Assembly (NCBI RefSeq): GCF_036077095.1
Contig: NZ_CP107960.1
Coordinates: 7,936,001-8,000,000 of the forward strand
Reading direction: 5' to 3'
Source: Streptomyces sp. NBC_00376
Lineage (GTDB): Bacteria > Actinomycetota > Actinomycetes > Streptomycetales > Streptomycetaceae
DNA length: 64,000 bases
The notes under the pieces were generated by a model. The model saw only the letters and a list, made by a program, of their open reading frames with translations, did no database searches and was not told where the DNA came from. Positions 35,158 through 43,321 of this stretch are shown piece by piece (position 1 is the stretch's first letter; every line of letters begins with the position of its first letter). The translations under genes and the position numbers were made by a program.

Positions 35158-35181
35158 GCACGTCAATGCCCCGTGACGTGC
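35158..35181. promoter_or_regulatory. GCACGTCA-N8-TGACGTGC inverted repeat
   Basis: Perfect eight-base arms (35158-35165 and 35174-35181) with an eight-base spacer ATGCCCCG (itself partly pairing, GGGGCA/TGCCCC), 18 bp before the likely GTG start of the membrane protein. It could be an operator or a 5'-UTR hairpin. Confidence 0.5.
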
Positions 35182-35198
35182 GAGGACAAGGGCGAACA

Positions 35199-35909
35199 GT
35201 GCGGCAGAGAGCCTATGCGCAGGCGATGCGCGTCATCGCGTGCGCGCTGATGGCGTGGCAGGTCTGGATGATGTGGTACATCGCCAGCCACGAGGCGGCG
35301 GGGGTGAAATGGGCCTGCGACCTGGCCGGGGGCTGCGCCAGTGACCAGCTCGCATCCATGTCCCCGATGCTCGGCATCGGCTTCGCCGTCGTCCTCGGCC
35401 TGCTCTGCGCCCGGTACCTCCACCGGGCGGCACCGGGCGCGATGATCGCACTCTCCGCCGTCGCGGCCGCGGTCGGCTGGTACGACGCGCTGGCGGAGGG
35501 CCAGGTCGAGCGGGACACCGTCACCAGCTTCCACATCTTCCTTCCGCTCGGCGACTTCACCGTCTCCCAGTGGCTCACCTTCCTGTGGTCCGCCGCGGGC
35601 GTCGGCTGTCTCGCCGCCTGGTGGGGCGCCGCGGTGAGCCTGCGGCGCACCGCGGGACTGCGCAGGCTGTCCCGCCGCTACCGCACGGCCGACGCGGTGC
35701 TGGAGGGCTGGCGCCCGGTGGGCCGGAAGTACGGTGAGGTCACCGCGGTGTTCGACGACGAGGACGGAGTGCGCCACGAGGTCCCGGCCGTCGTGGAACG
35801 CGTCGCCCTCAGACGCGACACCCTCGCCGTGTACGACGCCGACCGCCCCGGCGACCCGGCCCTCACCAGGGTCGCCATCCCCCGCCGGAAGTTGCTGCGC
35901 ATCTCATGA
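35199..35909 (+). CDS. Membrane protein, DUF3592-like, first of a pair
   Basis: A 236-aa protein of unknown function with about four membrane helices (AMRVIACALMAWQVWMMWYI; PMLGIGFAVVLGLLCARYL; IALSAVAAAVGWYDAL; WLTFLWSAAGVGCLAAWWG) and a C-terminal soluble beta domain (AVLEGWRPVGRKYGEVTAVF, DTLAVYDADRPGDPALTRV). The C-terminal part recalls DUF3592-type domains. GTG 35199 follows AAGGG by six bases; ATG 35166 is an alternative that would place the inverted repeat in the coding sequence. Its stop overlaps the next gene as ATGA. It does not look related to the sugar locus. Confidence 0.65.
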   Translation: MRQRAYAQAMRVIACALMAWQVWMMWYIASHEAAGVKWACDLAGGCASDQLASMSPMLGIGFAVVLGLLCARYLHRAAPGAMIALSAVAAAVGWYDALAEGQVERDTVTSFHIFLPLGDFTVSQWLTFLWSAAGVGCLAAWWGAAVSLRRTAGLRRLSRRYRTADAVLEGWRPVGRKYGEVTAVFDDEDGVRHEVPAVVERVALRRDTLAVYDADRPGDPALTRVAIPRRKLLRIS

Positions 35910-36548
35910 CCACGTCGACCTCTCCCGCGCCCTCCCTGCGAAACGCCCTCCGGCTGCTCACCGTGGTGTCCGCGACCGGCACCGGCCTCGCGCTGGCCGC
36001 AGTGGTCCAGGGCGCCCTGGACGGCCCCCGCTGGCTGCTGATCGTCGGGGCTGCCGGTGACGGCCCTGGCCCTGACGGCGTACGGCAAGGCGGCCGAGGA
36101 CATGAAGTCGGGCGTCGCCGCCCCCGCGCTGCGCTCCGGCGGCCCGCGCGCCTTCGCGCCCGCCGTGGTCAACGGGGTGAAGGCGGTGAACAAGAAGAAC
36201 GGCCGGACCGCCATCGACGGGCAGGCCGTGGACTCCGTGTTCGCCTTCGACCTGACCGTGATGACCGACGACCTGCCCCCTTACCGGATCGAGGTCCGTC
36301 ACCCCCTCGACCTGCAGGGGCTGTTGCACAGGTCCAGGGCGGTCGTCGAGTACGACCCCGAGCAGCCCTGGCGGGTCGTCATCCCCAACAACCCGCCGCG
36401 CGAGTGGCTGGCCCGGGCGGAGCGCCTCGTTCCGCCGGCGGGCGAGGTGAAGCGCCGGGCCGGCGGCGTTCCGGCCGGGTTCCGCGCGCTGGTGTCGGGC
36501 GCGGTGATCGCGGCCGTGCTGCTGGTACTGGTACGGGTGCTGGGCTGA
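35906..36548 (+). pseudogene. Second DUF3592-like membrane protein, frameshifted
   Basis: The reading frame from ATG 35906 runs through one membrane helix to LLIVG and then becomes Arg/Gly nonsense, while the next frame resumes with LPVTALALTAYGKAAEDMKSG and continues to a sensible end with a C-terminal helix (ALVSGAVIAAVLLVLVRVLG). Removing one G from the GGGG at 36047-36050 joins both into a continuous 213-aa protein whose second helix reads LLIVGLPVTALALTAY. So this is either a real single-base frameshift or a sequencing error. The intact protein would resemble its upstream neighbour (soluble beta domain with YRIEVRHPLDLQGLLHRSRAVVEYDP). It overlaps the preceding gene by four bases. Confidence 0.8.
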
Positions 36549-36560
36549 GCCGCCGCGGGC

Positions 36561-38273
36561 TCAGCCGTTGCGCGGGTACTTCTTGAGCACCTTGCCGTTG
36601 ATGTCGGCCCGCAGATAGGCGCCGCCGTACTCGTCCGAGACGTAGACGCTCAGCGTCGGCTGGTAGTTGTCGAACGGCGAGGCCGGGTCGATGTCCACGT
36701 AGTGGGTGGTGGGCTCGGCGACGCCGAGCTCCTTGTCCGCCCGGCGGATCAGCCCCGGCAGGGCGTCCCAGTCGAACTTCTCCAGGTCCACGGACTTGGA
36801 GCCCGATATGAGCGTGCCGCCCGCCCGTTCCCGGGTGGCCTTGCCGTCCCGGTAGGCGAAGACGTCGTACAGGGCCTTGTTCTTCGCGATCGGGGCCTCG
36901 GCGCTCGCGTGCACGTCGTACAGCGTGAACGACGTGATCTCGGTGGTGCCCATCACCGGCTTGAGCGCCGCGATGACGGATCGTGCGCCGGAGGGCGTCA
37001 GCAGGTTCTCGGGCGCGGTGGGCTTCTGCGGGGTCTCCTTCTCCTCGGCGGGGGAGGGCCCGCCCGAGGAGTCCGGGGCCGGTTCCGAGGCCCGGCCGGA
37101 GGCGGACGGGGTGCTCCCGGAAGCCTTCGTGTCCTCGGCGGGCAGCAGCGACCACACCAGCACCCCGGTCAGGGCGGTGCCCGCGAGGGCGGTGGATATC
37201 GCGACGGCACGGCCGCGCCGGACCCGGCGGCGGATCTCCTGGGTGCCCAGCGTCGCGGGCTGCGGGCGCGGGGGAGCGGTGACGGGCGGACGCCGCACGG
37301 GGGCGGTGGGCAGGACGGTGGTCGGGCCGGGGGGACCGAAACCGGGCGGCACCGCGTCCTGCCGGGTGAGCGCCGCCGGACGGGGCGGCACGGCATCCTG
37401 CGGCGCCGCACGGCCCGGTCCGGTCGCTGGCGCCGGCTCGCTCACCGCCGCGAGCATCCGGTCCAGCTCCTCGGGACCGGGCCTGGCGGCCGTGTCCCGG
37501 GTCAGCAGCGCGTTCAGTACCGGAGCCAGCGGACCGGCCTGCGCGGGCGGCGGGATCTCCTCGTCCAGCACGGCCGCCAGCGTCGCCAGGGTCGTGGCCT
37601 TGCGCAGCGGGTGTCGGCCCTCCACGGCGACGTACAGCATCATGCCGAGCGACCACAGGTCCGACGAAGGATCGCCCTCCTCGCCGCGAATGCGCTCGGG
37701 CGCCATGTAGTCGGGGGAGCCGATGATGGAACCGGTTGCCGTCAGACTCGTGGACTCACGGATCGCCGCGATGCCGAAGTCGGTGAGCACCGGGCTCCCG
37801 TCGGCCCGCAGCAGTACGTTGGCGGGCTTGACGTCGCGGTGCAGGATCCCGGCGGCATGGGCGGCCCGCAGCGCGGACAGCACTCCGCGGCCCAGCTCGG
37901 CGGCCTCGACCGGGGAGAGCGTCCCCTCGGCCAGCCGCTCCGCGAGCGAGGCGCCGGGCACCAGCTCCATCACGATCCACGGGTATGTCCCCACGCCGCC
38001 GTCCACGATGTGGTGGACCGTGACGACGCCCGGGTGGTCGAGCCGGGCCAGCGCACGCGCCTCGCGCAGCACCCGCTCACGCAGCAGCCGGGCCGACTCC
38101 GGATCGTTCTCGGCGAGCGCCGGGTCCGGGGGCCGGACCTCCTTGAGCGCCACATCGCGGTGCAGGGCCAGGTCGTGGGCTCGCCACACCATGCCCATAC
38201 CGCCACTGCCGAGCCGGCTCACCAGCTCGAAACGGTCGTCGATCACACGGCGCACAGGCCCCCCAGCGGTCAT
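36561..38273 (-). CDS. Transmembrane Ser/Thr protein kinase (PknB type)
   Basis: A 570-aa eukaryotic-type kinase. The kinase domain (14-275) has the P-loop GSGGMGMVW, invariant Lys in DVALKEV, HRDVKPANVLL, DFGIA and YMAPERIRG; a Pro/Thr-rich juxtamembrane stretch leads to one membrane helix (VAISTALAGTALTGVLVWSLL, about 345-365) and a 200-residue extracellular domain without PASTA repeats, ending in AYLRADINGKVLKKYPRNG. ATG 38273 is preceded, at seven bases, by TACTCT with no ribosome site. It is transcribed towards the frameshifted membrane gene. The extracellular ligand is unknown. Confidence 0.93.
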   Translation of the reverse strand: MTAGGPVRRVIDDRFELVSRLGSGGMGMVWRAHDLALHRDVALKEVRPPDPALAENDPESARLLRERVLREARALARLDHPGVVTVHHIVDGGVGTYPWIVMELVPGASLAERLAEGTLSPVEAAELGRGVLSALRAAHAAGILHRDVKPANVLLRADGSPVLTDFGIAAIRESTSLTATGSIIGSPDYMAPERIRGEEGDPSSDLWSLGMMLYVAVEGRHPLRKATTLATLAAVLDEEIPPPAQAGPLAPVLNALLTRDTAARPGPEELDRMLAAVSEPAPATGPGRAAPQDAVPPRPAALTRQDAVPPGFGPPGPTTVLPTAPVRRPPVTAPPRPQPATLGTQEIRRRVRRGRAVAISTALAGTALTGVLVWSLLPAEDTKASGSTPSASGRASEPAPDSSGGPSPAEEKETPQKPTAPENLLTPSGARSVIAALKPVMGTTEITSFTLYDVHASAEAPIAKNKALYDVFAYRDGKATRERAGGTLISGSKSVDLEKFDWDALPGLIRRADKELGVAEPTTHYVDIDPASPFDNYQPTLSVYVSDEYGGAYLRADINGKVLKKYPRNG

Positions 38274-38286
38274 GGAAAAAAGAGTA
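38274..38286 (-). promoter_or_regulatory. -10 element for a leaderless kinase transcript
   Basis: Read on the minus strand, TACTCT (38281-38286) is followed by TTTTTCC and the kinase ATG. The lack of a ribosome site and the seven-base spacing suggest a leaderless mRNA. Confidence 0.5.
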
Positions 38287-38328
38287 CGGGGCAGGTCCGA
38301 CAAGGCAGGCACCCACCCCGTACGCCTC

Positions 38329-41300
38329 TCACGCCTCGTCGTCCGGTGTGAGCCTGAGCGTCACGATCTGGAAGGGCCGGAGCACCAGCCGGACCGCATC
38401 GCCGTCCACCTCGGCCCGCTCACCCGCGAGCGGACGCTCCAGCAGATCCGTGACACTCGCCCCGGCCAGAGCGAAGCCCGCCGTCAGACGGGCCGAGACC
38501 CGCCCGCCGTGCGCCTCGTGCAGCCGGACCACCACGTCCCCACTGCCGTCGTCGGCGAGCTTCACCGCCGTCACGACCACCGCGTCGTCGTCGACCGAGA
38601 CCAGCGGGGCCACCTCGGCGCTCCCCGGCACCCGGCGCTCGGGCAGACCGAACGACCAGCCCTCACGGACCGCGTCACCGATCGTCGCCCCCGGCAGCAG
38701 CGCGTACCGCAGCCGGTGCACCCCCTGGTCGGTCGCCGGGTCGGGATAGCGGGGCGCCCGCAACAGCGAGAGCCGCACCGTCGTCGTGGTCGAACCGTCC
38801 TCGCGGACCGTACGGGTCACATCGTGCCCGTACGTCGAGTCGTTGATCAGCGCCGCACCCCAGCCCGGCTCGCCGACATGCAGGAAACGGTGGGCGCAGA
38901 TCTCGAACTTGGCCGCCTCCCAGCTGGTGTTGGTGTGCGTCGGCCGCTGCACGTGCCCGAACTGGGTCTCCGCAGTGGAGTGATCGGCGCGCACATCGAT
39001 CGGGAACGCCGCCTTGAGGAACTTCTCCTGCTCGTGCCAGTCGACCTCGGTGTCGATGTCGAGGCGCCGCGCACCGGGCCGCAGCGTCAGCAGCTGGGTG
39101 ACCCGGGACGAGCCGAAGCTGCGCACCACCTCGACGCCGTCACCGCTGCGCCGCACCACGTCCGCCCCGGTCAGGTCGGTCACCGTGTTGCGGTAGAAGG
39201 CATCGACGTCCCACGCGTCCCACCGGTTGGGCAGATCCGGGTGGACCTGGAGCAGATTCGCCGCGCAGCCCGGCGCGACCGTCTCGCGCCCGGTCGCCAG
39301 GTCGACGACGGAGACCACGAGCCCCCGCCCGTCCACGGTCACCCGGAGCACCCCGTTGTCCAGCCGGAAGCCGGTGCCGTGCTCCGCGACCTCCACGGCA
39401 GGCTGCCCGTGGTCCTGCCCGACGGGCGCCGCGCCCCCCGCCGCGATGCCGGCCCGGCCGTGCGGCGCGGAGTTGAACACCACCGTGCCACCGCCCTCCG
39501 GGGCACCGGCCAGCGCCCGCTGCGCCGCACCGATCACCGCCTCCAGCTCAGCGGCGATCCGGGCGTACGTCGCCTCGGCCTCACGGTGCACCCAGGCGAT
39601 CGACGAACCCGGCAGGATGTCGTGGAACTGATGCAGCAGCACGCTCTTCCAGATCCGGTCCAACTCCTCGTGCGGATAAGGGAATCCGGCCCGGACCGCG
39701 GCGGTCGCCGCCCACAGCTCCGCCTCCCGCAGCAGATGCTCGCTGCGCCGGTTGCCCTGCTTGGTCCGCGCCTGCGAGGTGTACGTACCGCGGTGCAGCT
39801 CCAGATACAGCTCGCCCAGCCACACCGGCGGCCGGTCGTACTCCGCCTCGGCGGCCGCGAAGAAGTCCGAAGGAGCCTCGATCGTCACCCGGGGGGAGCC
39901 CTCCAGGTCCGCGAGCCGCTCGGCACGCGCCAGCATCTCGCGGGTGGGGCCGCCACCGCCGTCACCCCAGCCGAACGGCACCAGCGAGCGGGTGGCGTGG
40001 CCCTTGTCCCGGAAGTTCTCCTCGGCGTGCGCGAGCTCCTCGCCGGACAGCTCGGCCACATAGGTGTCCACCGGCGGGAAGTGCGTGAACACCCGGGTGC
40101 CGTCAAGCCCCTCCCACAGGAAGGAGTGGTGCGGGAACGGGTTCGTCGTGTTCCACGAGATCTTCTGGGTGAGGAACCAGCGCGAACCGGAGAGCTTCAC
40201 CAGCTGCGGCAGCGCCGCCGAGTAGCCGAACGAGTCCGGCAGCCACACCTCCTGAGTCTCGACCCCGAACTCCTCCAGGAAGAACCGCTTGCCGAACACG
40301 AACTGCCGGGCCAGCGCCTCCGATCCGGGCATGTTGGTGTCCGACTCCACCCACATCCCGCCCACCGGCACGAACTGACCGGCGGCCACCTTCTCCTTCA
40401 CCCGGGCGTACAGCGCCGGCTGGTGCTCCCGCAGCCAGTCCAGCTGCTGCGCCTGCGACATCGCGAAGACGAACTCCGGTCGGTCGTCCATCAGCGCCAC
40501 CACGTTGGAGGTGGTGCGGGCGACCTTGCGCACCGTCTCCCGCAGCGGCCACAGCCACGCCGAGTCGATGTGCGCGTGTCCCACCGCAGACAGCCGGTGC
40601 GCGGAGGCGTGCGCGGGGGATGAGAGCACCGCCCGCAGCCACTCCCGGGCGGCGGGCGCGCTCGCTCCCACGGCGTCCAGGTCCAGGGCGTCCAGGCAGC
40701 GTTCCACCGCGCGCAGGATCTCCCAGCGGCGCGCCGATCCGAGCGGCAGCTGCCGCATCAGCTGGTCGAGCACCTCCAGGTCCTGGACCAGCTCCCACAC
40801 CTGCTGGTCGAAGACCGCGAGGTCCATTCGCTCGACGCGGTACAGCGGCTCGCTGCCCGCCGTCCCCCGGTCGCCCAGCGGACTGACCCCGTCCAGGATC
40901 TCCGGATTGGCGGCGGCTTCCAGGAAGTACGTGAACTCCTCGCCGCCCGCCACCGGTTCGCCGATCCGCAGCCAGGTGTTGCGCGGGTTGAGCGCCTTGA
41001 CCACGCTGCCGTCCGGCCGGTGGGCCAGCGCCTCCGCGGAGAAGCCGGGCCGGTCCTTGGCGAAACCGAGGTCGATCACCGCCTCGACGGTCTCACCGGC
41101 CCAGTCCCGCGGGACCCGGCCGGTCACCCGGAACCAGCTGGTGCCCCAGGCCGGCCCCCAGTCGTCGCCGATGGCGCCCGGCTCGTACGGGGCGGCCACC
41201 GCCTCGGTGAAGGGCACCGGTTCGCCGGGGGCGTGCCAGACCTCGAACTCCAGCTCCGCGGTACGGGGGTGGACGGCGGGGCGGATGCGCTCGCGCAGGG

Positions 41301-41343
41301 CGCGGCCGAGCCGTTCCTCGGTCAGTGTGCGGTCGTCATGCAT
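38329..41343 (-). CDS. GH38 alpha-mannosidase
   Basis: A 1004-aa cytoplasmic exo-mannosidase. The GH38 catalytic domain begins with GHAHIDSAWLWPLRETVRK near residue 270, with the zinc-binding His/Asp, followed by VGGMWVESDTNMPG, the nucleophile region LPDSFGYSAALPQLVKL and LHQFHDILPGSSI, which holds a conserved His/Asp. A middle helical domain and beta-sandwich domains complete the usual length. There is no signal peptide. ATG 41343 follows AGAGGGG at a somewhat long spacing. It is downstream of the NodB and Gfo/Idh genes in what looks like one leftward operon, implying that the target glycan contains alpha-mannose. Confidence 0.94.
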   Translation of the reverse strand: MHDDRTLTEERLGRALRERIRPAVHPRTAELEFEVWHAPGEPVPFTEAVAAPYEPGAIGDDWGPAWGTSWFRVTGRVPRDWAGETVEAVIDLGFAKDRPGFSAEALAHRPDGSVVKALNPRNTWLRIGEPVAGGEEFTYFLEAAANPEILDGVSPLGDRGTAGSEPLYRVERMDLAVFDQQVWELVQDLEVLDQLMRQLPLGSARRWEILRAVERCLDALDLDAVGASAPAAREWLRAVLSSPAHASAHRLSAVGHAHIDSAWLWPLRETVRKVARTTSNVVALMDDRPEFVFAMSQAQQLDWLREHQPALYARVKEKVAAGQFVPVGGMWVESDTNMPGSEALARQFVFGKRFFLEEFGVETQEVWLPDSFGYSAALPQLVKLSGSRWFLTQKISWNTTNPFPHHSFLWEGLDGTRVFTHFPPVDTYVAELSGEELAHAEENFRDKGHATRSLVPFGWGDGGGGPTREMLARAERLADLEGSPRVTIEAPSDFFAAAEAEYDRPPVWLGELYLELHRGTYTSQARTKQGNRRSEHLLREAELWAATAAVRAGFPYPHEELDRIWKSVLLHQFHDILPGSSIAWVHREAEATYARIAAELEAVIGAAQRALAGAPEGGGTVVFNSAPHGRAGIAAGGAAPVGQDHGQPAVEVAEHGTGFRLDNGVLRVTVDGRGLVVSVVDLATGRETVAPGCAANLLQVHPDLPNRWDAWDVDAFYRNTVTDLTGADVVRRSGDGVEVVRSFGSSRVTQLLTLRPGARRLDIDTEVDWHEQEKFLKAAFPIDVRADHSTAETQFGHVQRPTHTNTSWEAAKFEICAHRFLHVGEPGWGAALINDSTYGHDVTRTVREDGSTTTTVRLSLLRAPRYPDPATDQGVHRLRYALLPGATIGDAVREGWSFGLPERRVPGSAEVAPLVSVDDDAVVVTAVKLADDGSGDVVVRLHEAHGGRVSARLTAGFALAGASVTDLLERPLAGERAEVDGDAVRLVLRPFQIVTLRLTPDDEA

Positions 41344-41389
41344 GGGTGAAGGGCCCCTCTGGAGGAAATGTTTGCAACGCGTCGGTGGT

Positions 41390-42115
41390 TCACGGGAGTT
41401 CGTCGAAGCCCACACAGGGCAGTGACATCCCGTCGGCCGCGGCCAGGAGCTTCTCCAGCCGGGCCGGGGTCACATGGTTGGCCTCGTGGGCGTCGGCGAC
41501 GCAGTGGGCGTAGAGCGTGGTCACACCGCCGTGCTCGGCGCTCCGGTGCAGTGCCGCCTCGACACCGCTCAGATCGTCCCCGTACGCGAGACCCCCGCGC
41601 CCGGAGTCCACCGAGCAGCCCGGCAGGACCCGCCGGGCGGCGACGTCACCGGCCGGGACGTGGAGTTCGGCCGCGAGGGACGGATCTGCGCGACGGGCGA
41701 CCGGCACCCCGCCGCGCAGCCGCTCGAAGAGCGTGAGGAGCAGCCGGTCGGTGTCCTCGTCGCGGGCGCTGCACGGGTAGGCGAAGCTGCGGGCCGGGAA
41801 GCCGAGGCGGCGCAGCGCGTCGAGGGCGGGCACCACCTCGCGGTCGAGGTAGGTGCCCGCGCCGTGCGCGGCGACGAACTCCGGTGCGCGCTCGTGCCGC
41901 AGGCCGTGGCAGCCGACGGTGTGGCCGTCGTCCGCGAGCCGGCGCAGCAGCCGCACCTCGTCCCGGTCCAGCCGGTCGGGCTCGCAGACGAAGAAGGTGA
42001 CCCGCGCGCCGTACGAGGTGAACAGCGGCGCGACCGCGGCCCACTCGTGCACGTGCCGGTCGTCGAAGGTGAGCAGCAGCGCACGGTCGAAGCCGCCGTC
42101 CGGGCGGTCGGTCAT
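41390..42115 (-). CDS. Polysaccharide deacetylase (NodB-like), CE4 fold
   Basis: A 241-aa NodB-homology protein. The motif LLTFDDRHVHEW carries the catalytic Asp/metal Asp, GCHGLRHERAPEF supplies the metal-binding His pair, and RSFAYPCSARDEDTDRLL and TTLYAHCV correspond to the later CE4 motifs, although the latter are divergent. No signal peptide is visible, unlike cell-wall deacetylases, so an intracellular N- or O-deacetylase of sugar fragments is likely. ATG 42115 follows AGGAG and overlaps the Gfo/Idh stop by four bases (ATGA). Confidence 0.85.
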   Translation of the reverse strand: MTDRPDGGFDRALLLTFDDRHVHEWAAVAPLFTSYGARVTFFVCEPDRLDRDEVRLLRRLADDGHTVGCHGLRHERAPEFVAAHGAGTYLDREVVPALDALRRLGFPARSFAYPCSARDEDTDRLLLTLFERLRGGVPVARRADPSLAAELHVPAGDVAARRVLPGCSVDSGRGGLAYGDDLSGVEAALHRSAEHGGVTTLYAHCVADAHEANHVTPARLEKLLAAADGMSLPCVGFDELP

Positions 42116-43221
42116 CGCCCCGGCTCCTGTGGCGCCCAGCCGGGAACGGAGCCGTGCAGCGCCGTGTAGAAGGGGTCGCCCGGGACGATCTCGCCGGCCC
42201 GGACCGGGAGACCGGTGAGCGCCGCCTTGTACATCGCGGTGATCAGCTCCAGGGAGCGGCGGCCGTCCCCGGCGCTCGCCCTGGGCCGGCGCCCCGCCCG
42301 CATGTCGGCCAGGAGCGAACGCAGTTGGGCGGAGTGCGAGCTCGGGACGGACTCGGCCGGGGAGTTCCAGCGGTCCGCCCGGCCGGGGTCGACGCCGGGC
42401 GCCGGGGTGTAGGTCCAGTCCCCGTTCCCGTACCCGTAGAGATGGTTCAGTTCGATCGTGGCGTCCCGCAGATCGATCCGCAGATGGCTCGACTGCCGTG
42501 GCGAGAGTGCGCTGTTGACCACGGTGGCCAGCGCACCCGAGGCGAAGCGCACGGTGGCGGTGGTGACGTCGTCGGTCTCGACGTCACGGGCCAGCCGGCC
42601 CGCCATGGCCCGGATCTCCGCCCAGTCGCCGAGCAGTTCGAGCAGCAGGTCGATCTGGTGGATGCCGAGCCCCATGGCGGGGCCCGCGCCCTCGGTCGCC
42701 CACTTCCCGCGCCACGGGACCGCGTAGTAGGCGTTGTCGCGGTACCAGGTGGTCTGGCAGTGGGCGACCAGCGGCGCCCCCAGCTCCCCGGAGGCGATGA
42801 GCGCCTTGGCGTGTTCGGCCCCCGAGCCGAACCGGTGCTGGAAGACGATCGGCGAGTACGGGCCCTGCTCGCCCTCGGCGGCGGTCATGGCGTCGTACTC
42901 CGCCAGGCTCAGCGCCGGCGGCTTCTCGCACCACACCCAGGCCCCGGCGGTCAGCGCGGCGACGACCTGCTCCCGGTGGGCGACGGGCGGCGAGGCGACG
43001 ACGACGAGATCGGGGCGGAGCTCGCCCAGCGACGCGGCGAGATCGGTGGAGTGGTGGGGGAGCGCGAAGTCGGCGGCGAAGGAGCGGGCGGCCGCGGGAT
43101 CGGCGTCCACGGCCCCCACCACCGTGAAGTCCGAGGGAAGTCCGAGGAACGCCGGCATATGGACGGCGCGGGCGATGTTGCCCGCGCCGACGAGCAGTAC
43201 ACGATAAGGAGTCGCAGTCAC
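42112..43221 (-). CDS. Gfo/Idh/MocA-family sugar oxidoreductase
   Basis: A 369-aa NAD(P)-dependent dehydrogenase. The Rossmann motif VGAGNIARAVHMPAF is at the N-terminus; the family EKP motif is CEKPPALSLAEYDAM near residue 98; the substrate domain has MGLGIHQIDLLLELLGDW, including the catalytic His. Members oxidise or reduce sugars, inositols or 3-keto-glycosides. GTG 43221 is chosen since the Rossmann strand begins directly after it; upstream sequence is not conserved in type. A LacI-type operator lies 40 bp upstream, and the gene leads the deacetylase/mannosidase operon. Confidence 0.92.
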   Translation of the reverse strand: MTATPYRVLLVGAGNIARAVHMPAFLGLPSDFTVVGAVDADPAAARSFAADFALPHHSTDLAASLGELRPDLVVVASPPVAHREQVVAALTAGAWVWCEKPPALSLAEYDAMTAAEGEQGPYSPIVFQHRFGSGAEHAKALIASGELGAPLVAHCQTTWYRDNAYYAVPWRGKWATEGAGPAMGLGIHQIDLLLELLGDWAEIRAMAGRLARDVETDDVTTATVRFASGALATVVNSALSPRQSSHLRIDLRDATIELNHLYGYGNGDWTYTPAPGVDPGRADRWNSPAESVPSSHSAQLRSLLADMRAGRRPRASAGDGRRSLELITAMYKAALTGLPVRAGEIVPGDPFYTALHGSVPGWAPQEPGR

Positions 43222-43260
43222 AGAGGGCCGTCCAGGCTGAGGGCGTGAGCCGCCGGGATT

Positions 43261-43274
43261 GGTAAGCGTTTTCC
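43261..43274. promoter_or_regulatory. LacI-type operator before the Gfo/Idh operon
   Basis: GGTAAGCGTTTTCC (with flanks TT and AGC) matches the site family seen at 27431-27455, 27569-27586, 47413-47426 and 50696-50709. It lies 40-53 bp upstream of the Gfo/Idh start. Confidence 0.75.
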
Positions 43275-43321
43275 AGCAGGTCGGGAAAGTGCCCTCCCCG
43301 AAGGAAGGGCAGTGGGTCGGG

